Source: Bermanella sp049115935
GTDB taxonomy: Bacteria > Pseudomonadota > Gammaproteobacteria > Pseudomonadales > Oceanobacteraceae
NCBI GenBank assembly: GCA_049115935.1
Contig: JAGDZK010000006.1
Location: 38,931-102,930, forward strand
Length of the DNA stretch: 64,000 bases
Direction: 5' to 3'
The notes under the pieces were generated by a model. That model made no database searches. It had not been told where the DNA came from and saw only the letters and a list, made by a program, of their open reading frames with translations. Positions 54,870-63,410 of the stretch are shown here, piece by piece (position 1 is the first letter of the stretch; each line of letters begins with the position of its first letter). The position numbers and the translations under genes are program-made.

Positions 54870-55829
54870 TTACGCTGACAAAACAGCCTGTACCGCTGGC
54901 ATTAGCTGGCTTTTACGAGACATCAAGCCTGGTAGGTACATCAGTTGGTCTTCTGTGGTGTGACCATACGCTTTGGCGGCAAGTTTGGCTTCGGCGTCTG
55001 AATAAACCACTAGGTGTGCGTTTTTGGTTTTGGTGTCGACGATGGCAAAGAAGATGAAATCCAGACCTTGTTTGGCTTTTTCGCCGGTCATTTCTTCTAG
55101 TAAGTCCGCTTTACGGTCTAGTAGCTGCTGTGGCAGTAGGGTTTCCGCTACGCCAAAACCTACTTTTTTACCGTTTATTTCGTAGTGCTTGAAGTCACCT
55201 TTTAATACATCGTAGGTCGATACGTCAGCAAGGTCCGATTTGGCTTCCATCATTTTTAGGCCGAAGTCGTATAGGTCTTCGATGCCGGCAATTTTAGCCA
55301 GCTTTTCAGCGTATGGCTTGTCTTGTGGGCACGTGGTTGGGGATTCAAAAATCAGGGTGTCCGATAGAATACCGGCCAACAGCATGCATGCTGTGGTTGG
55401 GGTCATCTCTTTGCCCATTTTCTCGAAACGATCCGCAAGGATCGTTGCCGCGCTGCCCCAAGGACGAATATCAACCGATACCGGAGTATTAAAGGTAATT
55501 GGCTGATCTTGAATGGCGTGGTGGTCGATAATGGCAACGATGTCGTTGGTGTCCACGTCTTTGTGTAGCTGGGTTTTTTGGTTGAAATCCACCAAGCCTA
55601 CTTTTTGGCCTTCTACTTTGGTGATCATTTTAGGCAGTTCAACACCGCAATAATCCACAACAAACGCCGTTTCTTTGTTTAATTCACCAGCACGGCGTGG
55701 CTCGCCACCAAATAATTCAGCAGCACCAATCGCTGAACCAATGGTATCGCTGTCTGGGCTTAGGTGGCCTAACCATACTAGGTTGTCTGTTTCGTTGTTT
55801 TCTGGGGTTTCTAGATCAAAAAAAGCCAT
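54870..55829 (-). CDS. ppaC: Manganese-dependent inorganic pyrophosphatase (family II)
   Basis: 319-aa cytosolic enzyme that hydrolyses pyrophosphate to phosphate, pulling biosynthetic reactions forward. It belongs to the DHH phosphoesterase superfamily. Metal-binding motifs are visible: GHLSPDSDT with His22, Asp26 and Asp28; LVDFNQ with Asp81; and IDHH with Asp102-His104. The C-terminal substrate-binding signature is present as SRKSQLMP near residues 299-306. The second motif reads DFNQ where Bacillus enzymes have DHNE. Length and layout fit the family. The ATG at 55829 has a TAGGAAA Shine-Dalgarno 5 nt upstream. The gene is monocistronic, with the palindromic terminator at 54791-54820. Confidence 0.94.
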   Translation of the reverse strand: MAFFDLETPENNETDNLVWLGHLSPDSDTIGSAIGAAELFGGEPRRAGELNKETAFVVDYCGVELPKMITKVEGQKVGLVDFNQKTQLHKDVDTNDIVAIIDHHAIQDQPITFNTPVSVDIRPWGSAATILADRFEKMGKEMTPTTACMLLAGILSDTLIFESPTTCPQDKPYAEKLAKIAGIEDLYDFGLKMMEAKSDLADVSTYDVLKGDFKHYEINGKKVGFGVAETLLPQQLLDRKADLLEEMTGEKAKQGLDFIFFAIVDTKTKNAHLVVYSDAEAKLAAKAYGHTTEDQLMYLPGLMSRKSQLMPAVQAVLSA

Positions 55830-56112
55830 TCGGTTTCCTATAAAAGCATCTATAAATGGGCGGTACTAAAATTTGGCGCAATTATAACCATAAAGCGCGC
55901 TGGGTTATAAATAATTTAGCGCTATATCCTAGTATCCCTGTATTGGCCTGTGTAAAGCACCTAATACAGTAGCCCTATTAGCGAGGGGAAGCGTTTAGAT
56001 CTTTCCCTACTTTCACTATACACTCACTGATTTTTCACCTTATTGATGTGGGTCGTTTTGTTGTACATGGTTACATCCCACTTGATCCATCGCCCTTAAG
56101 AGAGCCCTCATT

Positions 56113-57915
56113 ATGATGCAAGCGGCCTACACCGTTTTAAACTCGGTATTTGGTTACCAGGGGTTTCGCCCGCCACAAGATCAAGTGATTGAGTCTGCAT
56201 TAAATGGCGAAGACGTGTTTGTGCTCATGCCCACGGGTGGTGGAAAGTCATTGTGCTACCAGATACCAGCATTAGTACGCCCCGGTGTGGGCATTGTGAT
56301 TTCCCCTTTAATTGCCTTGATGCAAGACCAAGTGAGTGCCCTGACACAAGCCGGCGTGCGTGCTGCGTGTATGAACTCAGCCATGGGAAGTGAGCATAAT
56401 TACCAAGTGGAGCAACAAGCCTTAAGGGGGGAGCTGGATATTATTTATATTGCTCCTGAGCGTTTGGCGTTACAACGTACTACTGATTGGCTAGGTCAAT
56501 GTGCGCTTTCAATTTTTGCCATTGATGAAGCCCATTGTGTAAGCCAATGGGGTCATGATTTTCGCAGTGATTATTTGCAGCTCAGTGTGTTGCAGCAACT
56601 ATTTCCCTATGTGCCACGCATTGCGTTAACCGCCACAGCCGATGCCAAAACCCGTGAAGAAATTATTGCCCGTTTAGGCTTAGAAAATGCCCGTGTGTTT
56701 GTATCTGGGTTTGATCGCCCAAATATTCAATATCGCATTACGCAAAAGAATAACCCAAAAAAACAGTTACTCACCTTTTTACAGGCCGAGCACTCAGGCC
56801 ATGCGGGTGTGGTGTATTGTTTGTCCCGTAATAAAGTAGAAGCCACCGCCCAATGGTTAAGTGAGCAAGGTGTTAACGCCTTGCCTTACCATGCAGGTTT
56901 AGACAAAACCATTCGCCAACAAAACCAAGAACGCTTTTTGCGTGAAGAAGGCATTGTCATGGTGGCCACCATTGCCTTTGGTATGGGCATCGATAAACCG
57001 GACGTGCGCTTTGTGGCCCACTTAGATTTACCCAAAAGCATTGAAGCCTATTACCAAGAAACCGGCCGCGCTGGGCGTGATGGCGACCCTGCCACCGCGT
57101 GGATGGCCTACGGTTTAGAAGATGTAATAAAACTCAAGCAAATGATGGCTGGCAGTGATGCCAATGAAAACTTTAAACGCATCGAGCAACAAAAATTAAA
57201 TGGCATGTTGGGTTTGGCAGAGTTAACCACGTGTCGACGTCAAACTTTAATCGGTTATTTTGGTGATACGCTTGCTGAGCCTTGTGGCAATTGCGATAAC
57301 TGTTTAACCCCCGTGCAAACCTGGGATGGTACGCAGGCCGCGCGCAAAGCATTAAGTTGTGTGTACCGCACCGATCAGCGTTTTGGTGTGGTGCATTTGA
57401 TTAATGTACTGCGCGGTAAACTTACCGACAAAATAACGCAGTTTGATCATCAGAGAGTATCTACCTTTGGCATTGGCCAAGATTTAAGCGAGGCCCAGTG
57501 GCGCTCGGTGTTTCGCCAACTTGTGGCGCGCGGTTATTTAAATGTGAATTTTGATTATGGCCAGTTATTTTTAAGTGATACCAGTCGCGCTATTTTGCGT
57601 GGTGAAGAACCGCTTATGTTACGAGTCGATACCATGCAAACCAAAAGCAGCATGGGTGGTGGTAATAAAAAATCCAAAACTATGGATATTGATGAAAATG
57701 ATCTTGCACTGTGGGAAGCACTGCGAGCTTGTCGTAAAAACCTCGCCACCGAGCAAGGAATTCCACCGTTTATGATTTTTCATGATGCAACCTTAAAAGA
57801 GTTGTTGGATCACAAGCCAAGCTCATTAGACGGCTTTGGCAATATTAGTGGGGTAGGGCAGAAGAAGCTGGATAAATACGGGGCGGAGTTTTTGGCTGTT
57901 TTGAATGAGTTTTAA
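56113..57915 (+). CDS. recQ: ATP-dependent DNA helicase RecQ
   Basis: 600-aa 3'-5' superfamily-2 helicase of recombinational repair. Landmarks: motif 0/I with FRPPQDQVI and Walker A TGGGKS (Lys45); DEAH at 138-141 within FAIDEAHCVSQWGHDFR, the aromatic-rich loop of RecQ; helicase-C with ETGRAGRDG; a zinc-binding RQC part with CRRQTLIGYFG and CGNCDNC; and a C-terminal HRDC domain at ~520-600 ending ISGVGQKKLDKYG. All parts of bacterial RecQ are present at normal length. The start has two ATGs in a row with AAGAGA upstream. It is divergent from ppaC and ends just before a REP-like repeat cluster. Confidence 0.97.
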   Translation: MMQAAYTVLNSVFGYQGFRPPQDQVIESALNGEDVFVLMPTGGGKSLCYQIPALVRPGVGIVISPLIALMQDQVSALTQAGVRAACMNSAMGSEHNYQVEQQALRGELDIIYIAPERLALQRTTDWLGQCALSIFAIDEAHCVSQWGHDFRSDYLQLSVLQQLFPYVPRIALTATADAKTREEIIARLGLENARVFVSGFDRPNIQYRITQKNNPKKQLLTFLQAEHSGHAGVVYCLSRNKVEATAQWLSEQGVNALPYHAGLDKTIRQQNQERFLREEGIVMVATIAFGMGIDKPDVRFVAHLDLPKSIEAYYQETGRAGRDGDPATAWMAYGLEDVIKLKQMMAGSDANENFKRIEQQKLNGMLGLAELTTCRRQTLIGYFGDTLAEPCGNCDNCLTPVQTWDGTQAARKALSCVYRTDQRFGVVHLINVLRGKLTDKITQFDHQRVSTFGIGQDLSEAQWRSVFRQLVARGYLNVNFDYGQLFLSDTSRAILRGEEPLMLRVDTMQTKSSMGGGNKKSKTMDIDENDLALWEALRACRKNLATEQGIPPFMIFHDATLKELLDHKPSSLDGFGNISGVGQKKLDKYGAEFLAVLNEF

Positions 57916-57944
57916 ATTGGGTTTTATTATTCGCTTTGCTCATT

Positions 57945-58060
57945 GGTCGCCTGCGAGCAGCCTCCTACAATAATTAATATTAACTGTAGGAGGCTGTTCG
58001 CAGGCGACAGGTGTTATTTTAATATTTTTTAATAATGTAGGAGGCTGCTTGCAGGCGACC
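57945..58060. repeat. REP-like palindromic repeat cluster (three units)
   Basis: A 24-bp GTCGCCTGCGAGCAGCCTCC-type unit (57,945-57,969) is followed after 15 nt by its inverted copy (TGTAGGAGGCTGTTCGCAGG, 57,985-58,008). A third copy lies in the same orientation as the second (58,036-58,060). Units one and two make a long hairpin. It sits between the convergent recQ and lipase-chaperone genes, the usual place for REP/BIME elements, and may serve as a transcription stop there. The sequence just after it (GTATTGGGTA near 58,077) resembles part of the repeat array at 54,386-54,790. Confidence 0.87.
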
Positions 58061-58110
58061 GCGAACGAAGGGAGTGTATTGGGTATGCATGCGAGATAAA
58101 AAAATGCGAA

Positions 58111-59199
58111 CTACTGCGTATTATCCGCTGCAATCTTATCCAGTGCACTAATGCGTATTAACTCACTTCCTGAAAAATGCTGTTGTCTAATATCTTGCAG
58201 TAACTGATTTTTCTCTACTTGTGTATAGCTTGAATTAAGCAATATGGATTCGCTTTCAAGTCTGTATTGAGTCACACGAGCCGCCCACTGAGCTCGCTTT
58301 TGATCTAATGCTGCTAAGTTTTGTGCAGCTTGCTCGCCATAACTCTCAACTCGTAATGTATGAATAGCCGATTCATCGGCGCCGTTTTCACGCAATGCTT
58401 TTTCTTGTATTTTAACTGTGTTGATCAAATTTGCTTGTTGCTCTTGTTGTGATATCCAAGCAGGTGACTCATTTTTTAACTGATCATACTCTACTTGTTT
58501 TTGCTCTGTTGTGAGTTCGCGATTTCCTCGGATGGCGACTTTTTTGATCATGTAATCGTCGTACTCATCCTCTTGTTGGTAAAAAGCAAGGCTTGCCTCT
58601 TGGGGTAAAAATAAACTACGTGATTCTCGTACCGCTTGTTTCATTTCTTTGATTCTTTCAAGGTTGTAGATTTGGTCATCATAGCGGGCTGAAAAATCAT
58701 TTTTTATTTCGCCGATGTGGTTTTGGTATTGAAGGAAGCCTTCTAATATTTTAATGCCTTTAGCTAATTCAGCTTTAGATAATTGCTGTGCTAAAGCATG
58801 GCGGATACGCAAAATACACTCAGCCAGTGTTTCTTCACCCATGGCCGATAAATAAAATTCAAATAAACGCTTAACTTTCATGTTGATGATCAACTCCCCA
58901 TGCTCGTTAGTATCTAAGGTGCTGGGTAATGGGCTGTCGGTAAGAGATTGAGGCATGCTTGCATAAAAAATAGCGGCTTGTTCGGCGTTCAATTCCGGTG
59001 TGTTAAATAATGCGCTTATGTTTTGTTTTGATACGGTCTTTTCTGTTGGTATTGTTTCACGCTTTTCAGTTGGCTTGGCCGACGTTAAATCTAATGTGGT
59101 GGGAGTATTGTTTGACATTAAAATACTGCCAAAAATGAATCCTGCACATATGAAGCTAAGACTGATGCCAGCTTTTATATTTAATGATGTGTGTTTCAT
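58111..59199 (-). CDS. lifO: Lipase-specific foldase (lipase chaperone, Lif family)
   Basis: 362-aa steric chaperone that is membrane-anchored with its body in the periplasm and folds its partner lipase before type II secretion. The N-terminal helix (AGISLSFICAGFIFGSIL, residues 10-27) is an inner-membrane anchor, followed by a Thr/Pro-rich linker (~30-60). The Lif signature RxxFDYxLSAxGE appears as RLFEFYLSAMGEE (111-123), with Glu for Asp and Phe for Tyr. The remainder is long amphipathic helices, as in the structure of the family. The gene is 61 bp downstream of the lipase gene on the same strand, the standard lipase-foldase order. Its Shine-Dalgarno is weak, suggesting lower synthesis than the lipase. 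Confidence 0.92.
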   Translation of the reverse strand: MKHTSLNIKAGISLSFICAGFIFGSILMSNNTPTTLDLTSAKPTEKRETIPTEKTVSKQNISALFNTPELNAEQAAIFYASMPQSLTDSPLPSTLDTNEHGELIINMKVKRLFEFYLSAMGEETLAECILRIRHALAQQLSKAELAKGIKILEGFLQYQNHIGEIKNDFSARYDDQIYNLERIKEMKQAVRESRSLFLPQEASLAFYQQEDEYDDYMIKKVAIRGNRELTTEQKQVEYDQLKNESPAWISQQEQQANLINTVKIQEKALRENGADESAIHTLRVESYGEQAAQNLAALDQKRAQWAARVTQYRLESESILLNSSYTQVEKNQLLQDIRQQHFSGSELIRISALDKIAADNTQ

Positions 59200-59260
59200 T
59201 GGTTACTCTAAGGTCAAAAACACAGGCTCATATTGTTATAAACCTGTGTTACAGCTCAAC

Positions 59261-60247
59261 TTATAGGCCTGCTTTTTTCAAGCGACGGGCATGTTCAACA
59301 TATAAAGGTACTGGGCTAGTTGTCCACAAACCGCGTAAACCAAACATGCCGTTAATTTCGTCAGCATGATTACCCACATAATCATCACGAATAACTTTAC
59401 CAAAGTGTGTAGAGCAGCGAGGAACTAAACCATCATGATCATTACCCGCAAACACAGAAGTAAGAGCAAGTACGGCATCAGCAGGGTCCAAAACATTTGA
59501 ATTAAATAATGGATTATAGTTTGCGGACCAAGAATAATAACGTACGCCATTAGAGCTATGAGCACCGTCATTGACTGAGTAGTCTTTTACGTATTTAGGC
59601 CACCACCATCTTCCAACATTTTGTGTTGGTACTTTTTTGCACGATGTACTGCGCACGCCTTGAGGGTATTGAGCGTTATAAAGCAAGGCATCTTGAGTAT
59701 TAAGAGCACGAATGGTTGCCATAGTATCAACGGCTTGATCAGGTTCACCTGCCAGTATGGCTTCAAACCTTGCGATGGCATTGCCTAGAGTAACTGCTAA
59801 TCCTTCAAGTGGCGTGTTGTTTACTAAGTCAGCCACAGGTGAACCAAAGTGTGGGGTAGCAATAGTCGTAATGGATGCCACCAAATCTGGGCGCACTGCG
59901 GCCACATAACGTGAGGTGCTGCCCCCTTGTGAATGGCCAATTAAATTAACTTTGTTAGCACCTGTAGTTGCAAGCAGGTCTTCAATGTAGGCCAGTAAAA
60001 TTTCACCGCGCACTTCATCGCTATTCCAACCTGGCACTTGTGGGGTATAGGCAACGGCTCCTACACCGCGTAAAGCATTTTTAACGCCATAAAAGTAATC
60101 CGCTAACATTTTGTCAAAGCCGGCATGTCCATGAACTAATACAATGGGGTGTTGAGTTTTTCCTGATGTGTCTGCATGGCTTGGAAGTGAAGCCATAAGC
60201 GCGCACAGGGAGAAAGCCAAAATCTTGCTTAGGTGTTTAAACGTCAC
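59261..60247 (-). CDS. lipA: Secreted triacylglycerol lipase (family I.1/I.2)
   Basis: 328-aa exported alpha/beta-hydrolase closely resembling Pseudomonas LipA. A signal peptide (cleavage near SHA25) precedes the oxyanion strand PIVLVHGHAGFD, the nucleophile elbow GHSQG with Ser106, Asp272 in DHDGLV and His294 in VGNHADEINGMFGL. Cys203 and Cys278 match the conserved disulphide, and the AVRPDLVASIT segment is family-typical. Oddities: the oxyanion motif reads HGHAG rather than HGLxG/HGMxG. Between Cys203 and the conserved NGVRYYSW there is a ~20-residue insertion rich in Trp and Lys (GRWWWPKYVKD). Translation starts at GTG (60247) with AGGAAA 6 nt upstream. The downstream foldase supports type II secretion of a folded enzyme. 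Confidence 0.95.
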   Translation of the reverse strand: MTFKHLSKILAFSLCALMASLPSHADTSGKTQHPIVLVHGHAGFDKMLADYFYGVKNALRGVGAVAYTPQVPGWNSDEVRGEILLAYIEDLLATTGANKVNLIGHSQGGSTSRYVAAVRPDLVASITTIATPHFGSPVADLVNNTPLEGLAVTLGNAIARFEAILAGEPDQAVDTMATIRALNTQDALLYNAQYPQGVRSTSCKKVPTQNVGRWWWPKYVKDYSVNDGAHSSNGVRYYSWSANYNPLFNSNVLDPADAVLALTSVFAGNDHDGLVPRCSTHFGKVIRDDYVGNHADEINGMFGLRGLWTTSPVPLYVEHARRLKKAGL

Positions 60248-60285
60248 TGTTTTTTCCTATTTTTATTATTTTATTAAGGCGAGTA

Positions 60286-60313
60286 GCACAAGCTTTGAGT
60301 CAAAGCTTGTTGC
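60286..60313. promoter_or_regulatory. Inverted repeat upstream of the lipase operon (candidate operator)
   Basis: GCACAAGCTTTGA, one central base, then TCAAAGCTTGTTGC: 13-14-bp arms with a single bulge, centred about 52 bp upstream of the lipase GTG. There is no T-run for termination in either direction. A regulator-binding site or a 5'-UTR hairpin of the lipase mRNA is the likely role. Confidence 0.55.
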
Positions 60314-60525
60314 ACTATAGCTAAGCTAAAAATGAAAGACCTAAATTTTTGATAATTTGGCCAGCTTTGCCGAAACTGTCTTTTAAAGTGATGCTAATGT
60401 CGTAAAAAATGAGGGGTATAACTGTACGTTGGTTCTGTATAAGACCAATTAATTAAACCAATATAAATACTCAAGTTAACTACGCAGAAGATTTATGAGT
60501 GGTACTTTGTTACCATAAGGTTTTG

Positions 60526-62370
60526 ATGTTTAGTGTGAGTTTTAACCCCGTGGTACGTTTTCAACTTAGAGATTACCAACAAGAAGCCGTTGCTGCGACA
60601 CTCACACATTTTCGTAAAACGAACGAGTCCGCGGTCATTGTATTACCAACCGGTTCTGGTAAAAGCTTGGTCATTGCTGAGCTTGCTCGCTTGGCACGAC
60701 GTAAAATTTTAGTGTTGACCCACGTTAAAGAATTGGTTGAACAAAATCACCTTAAGTATGAAAGTCTAGGGCTAAACGCAGGTATCTATTCTGCTGGTTT
60801 AAAACTCAAGCAAACCCATCATCAAGTTACCTTTGCTAGTATTCAGTCTGCTGCTCGAAATCTTGAAGATTTTAATGAAGCTTATTCACTGATCATAATA
60901 GATGAGTGTCATCGGGTGAACTTACCCAGTGATCAATCAGACAGTGAAACAAGTGAGCAAGACGAGTCACCTATCAATCAATACCAGAAAATTATCCAAA
61001 AACTAACTCAGGTAAACCCAGAGGTTAAATTGCTGGGCCTAACCGCCACACCTTATCGTTTAGGCATGGGTTGGATTTATCGCAAGCACTATCGCGGTTT
61101 TGTGCGCAGCGAACAAGTACGACCATTTGAGCATTGTATATATGAGCTGCCTCTGCGTTATTTAATCAAGCGAAAATATTTGACCGAACCTAAATTAGTG
61201 GATGCTACTATCGAACATTATGATTTTAGTAGTCTTAAGGAAAGTGCAACGGGTGAATATAATGCCACCCAGGTGAATCATCTATTAAGTCAGCACCACA
61301 GAGTGACAAAAGGCATTATTGAGCAAGTTGTTGAGCTTGGCGAAAAACGTCAAGGCATCATGATTTTTGCCGCCACAGTGGACCATGCAAAAGAAATATT
61401 CAGTTATTTACCATCTAGTGACAGCGCGTTAATCACAGGGGCCACCGACAGTAATGAACGCGATCATTTAATTACTGCGTTTAAGCAAAAACAGATTAAG
61501 TACTTAGTGAATGTATCTGTGTTAACCACAGGCTTTGATGCACCCCATGTGGATATGATTGCCATATTACGCCCAACTCAATCTGTCAGTTTGTATCAGC
61601 AAATTATTGGGCGAGGTTTACGCTTAAGCGAAAACAAAAACGATTGTTTGGTTATTGATTATACCGGTAATGATTTTGATCTATACCAACCAGAAGTGGG
61701 TGAGAAAAAGCCAAATAGTCAAAGCCAACCTGTGCAGGTTGCTTGCCCAAGTTGCTCGTTCCCCAATATATTCTGGGGAATCTGTGATGGCGATGGTGAT
61801 TTGATCGAGCATTATGGTCGGCGTTGTCAGGGCTTAGTAACGGACGGTCGTGGTGTACATCAGTGTGATTATCGTTTTGTCTTTAAAGAATGCCCACACT
61901 GCGGCGGTGAAAATGATATTGCAGCACGTACCTGTATTGAATGCAAAGAGGTACTGGTTGACCCTGATGATATGTTGAAAAAAGCCCTGCAACTTAAAGA
62001 TTCTAAAGTGATTCGCTGCTCGGGTGTCAGCTTAGAAGCGGCTAAAGAAAAAGGCGTAGAAACGGATCAACTTAAAATTATTTACCATGACGAACAAGGT
62101 GCACAACTAAGCGAAATATTTGATTTTAGCAAGGTAAATCAAGTTAAAGCATTTAATGGTCTTTTTGCAAAGCGTATTAGTGTGAATATTGCGGCGAAAT
62201 TGGGTGTGGCTGATGTCTTTGAAGTCACGACATTAGGGCAGGCTTTAAAGTTATCTGCCGTATTTCCGTCCCCAGACTTTGTGATTGCTAAAAAACAGAA
62301 ATATTATTGGCGCATTAAACATCGAATATTCGATTATCAAGGTAATTACCGAAAAGCGAATGAACTGTAG
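60526..62370 (+). CDS. radD: DNA repair helicase RadD (YejH)
   Basis: 614-aa superfamily-2 DNA helicase-like ATPase matching Escherichia coli RadD along its whole length. RadD is involved in double-strand break repair and interacts with SSB. Seen here: RDYQQEAV Q-motif-like start, Walker A PTGSGKS (Lys46), DECH at 126-129, LGLTATPYRLGMGWIY, TTGFDAPHVD, QIIGRGLRLS, and a C-terminal cysteine-rich zinc-type region (CPSCSF, RRCQG, CDYRF, CPHCGGENDIAARTC). The ATG at 60526 has ATAAGG 5 nt upstream and matches the RadD N-terminus; an upstream in-frame GTG (60499) adds nine unlikely residues. An acidic insert (~SDQSDSETSEQDESP) follows the DECH motif. The gene converges with the following gene, with only 3 bp between the stops. 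Confidence 0.95.
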   Translation: MFSVSFNPVVRFQLRDYQQEAVAATLTHFRKTNESAVIVLPTGSGKSLVIAELARLARRKILVLTHVKELVEQNHLKYESLGLNAGIYSAGLKLKQTHHQVTFASIQSAARNLEDFNEAYSLIIIDECHRVNLPSDQSDSETSEQDESPINQYQKIIQKLTQVNPEVKLLGLTATPYRLGMGWIYRKHYRGFVRSEQVRPFEHCIYELPLRYLIKRKYLTEPKLVDATIEHYDFSSLKESATGEYNATQVNHLLSQHHRVTKGIIEQVVELGEKRQGIMIFAATVDHAKEIFSYLPSSDSALITGATDSNERDHLITAFKQKQIKYLVNVSVLTTGFDAPHVDMIAILRPTQSVSLYQQIIGRGLRLSENKNDCLVIDYTGNDFDLYQPEVGEKKPNSQSQPVQVACPSCSFPNIFWGICDGDGDLIEHYGRRCQGLVTDGRGVHQCDYRFVFKECPHCGGENDIAARTCIECKEVLVDPDDMLKKALQLKDSKVIRCSGVSLEAAKEKGVETDQLKIIYHDEQGAQLSEIFDFSKVNQVKAFNGLFAKRISVNIAAKLGVADVFEVTTLGQALKLSAVFPSPDFVIAKKQKYYWRIKHRIFDYQGNYRKANEL

Positions 62371-62373
62371 GTT

Positions 62374-63126
62374 TTAATTATTTAGGTCGGGTATGGCTGC
62401 GTTGAGCATACTCATGAAATCATCATTATCTCTGATGTATTGCTTAGATATATAAATTCCAAATGCTCGCTTCATTTCAATATTTTTTTTAAATTCTAAA
62501 GAACTCATGCCGGCTTGTGTGTAAGTGTATTCAAATACCTTTTCTGCTAGAAATGCTGCGTGAATCTTTTTATCTCTTAAAGCAGTCAGTAATTCCGCTG
62601 CTTTAAAACTCTGAACTTGATAGCCATTACGAGAGAGCCATCTAAACGTATTTGTTTTACCTATGGTGCCGATAATGGACCGGTATTTAAAATCATCATT
62701 GTTTGGAGTGTTTAAACTATTATGCAGAGTGAACCAAGCCCAGTTGTTGTATTCAATGGGTTTGCTGAAGATAGCGTGTCGACTTCGTTCGCTATTTTTG
62801 GTGGCCAGAAAAAAACCATCAACCTCCCCACGCTTTAACGCTTTTAAAAGTAAGGAGTAATTTAGGTAGTTTTTAATATTTAAAGTAACAGGGATGCGCT
62901 CAAAAATATTTTGAATCTTGGTAACTGCAATGCCTTTAGGCTGACGGCCCTCTGTATAAGTGTATGGTTTGAAATGAGGTATTCCTAGGGTGATTGGTTC
63001 GAAGGAATGTGCATTTGTGGTGAATAATATAACGCTGCACAAAATACTTATAAATGTGCCTTGAGTCATGATCATAGGTTGAGACCGCTGGTGTAGTATA
63101 ACTTTTAAGACTAGCAGTAAATACAT
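62374..63126 (-). CDS. Periplasmic solute-binding-like protein (SBP_bac_3 type)
   Basis: About 250 aa. The body matches the amino-acid-type periplasmic binding fold: ITLGIPHFKPYTYTEGRQPKG at the start, LKALKRGEVDGFFLA and FSKPIEYNNWAWFTL in the middle, and ELLTALRDKKIHAAFLAEKV near the end. No permease or ATPase gene is adjacent, so this may be an orphan binding protein or sensor of the kind common in marine gammaproteobacteria. Start choice: the ATG at 63126 has an excellent AAAGGTG Shine-Dalgarno 6 nt upstream and I use it. It puts a short hydrophobic run before the apparent signal peptide (FISILCSVILFTTNAHS). Internal ATGs at 63075 or 63069 would give a classic signal peptide but have no clear ribosome-binding site. 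Confidence 0.8.
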   Translation of the reverse strand: MYLLLVLKVILHQRSQPMIMTQGTFISILCSVILFTTNAHSFEPITLGIPHFKPYTYTEGRQPKGIAVTKIQNIFERIPVTLNIKNYLNYSLLLKALKRGEVDGFFLATKNSERSRHAIFSKPIEYNNWAWFTLHNSLNTPNNDDFKYRSIIGTIGKTNTFRWLSRNGYQVQSFKAAELLTALRDKKIHAAFLAEKVFEYTYTQAGMSSLEFKKNIEMKRAFGIYISKQYIRDNDDFMSMLNAAIPDLNN

Positions 63127-63305
63127 ATAAATCACCTTTAACTAGCATGGCTGTCTAAGTTAAGCTGGGCTGCATTGTACTTTTCTAAGTAGCAGCGTCA
63201 GCATAGATGCCAGTCATAGCTCATCAGCTTAACCAATACATCATAATGCATTGCTGATCATTAAATAAACAAATCTGCCTATGCAAAATCGTTATAAATT
63301 AATTC

Positions 63306-63334
63306 TTGCGAAAAATCATTCATGTGTTTAAATA
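63306..63334 (+). promoter_or_regulatory. Predicted sigma-70 promoter of recA
   Basis: TTGCGA (63306-63311), a 17-bp spacer, and TAAATA (63329-63334). The LexA box follows immediately, overlapping the expected transcription start, which is the usual SOS geometry. Start of recA is 76 bp further. Confidence 0.65.
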
Positions 63335-63350
63335 CTGGTTATATTTACAG
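63335..63350. promoter_or_regulatory. LexA (SOS) box upstream of recA
   Basis: CTGGTTATATTTACAG: CTG, ten bases, CAG, close to the gammaproteobacterial consensus (CTGTATATATATACAG). It lies 60 bp before the recA start and directly after the predicted -10 box, so LexA bound here would block transcription until DNA damage. Confidence 0.9.
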
Positions 63351-63410
63351 TAATTTAAAAATCTGCCTAGCAGACCTAAATCGGATAAAGATAATAAGGT
63401 GAAGAAAAAT

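Noticed and set aside
60499..60525. GTG start of radD at 60499
   Set aside because: ATG 60526 has an ATAAGG ribosome-binding site and aligns with the known RadD N-terminus.
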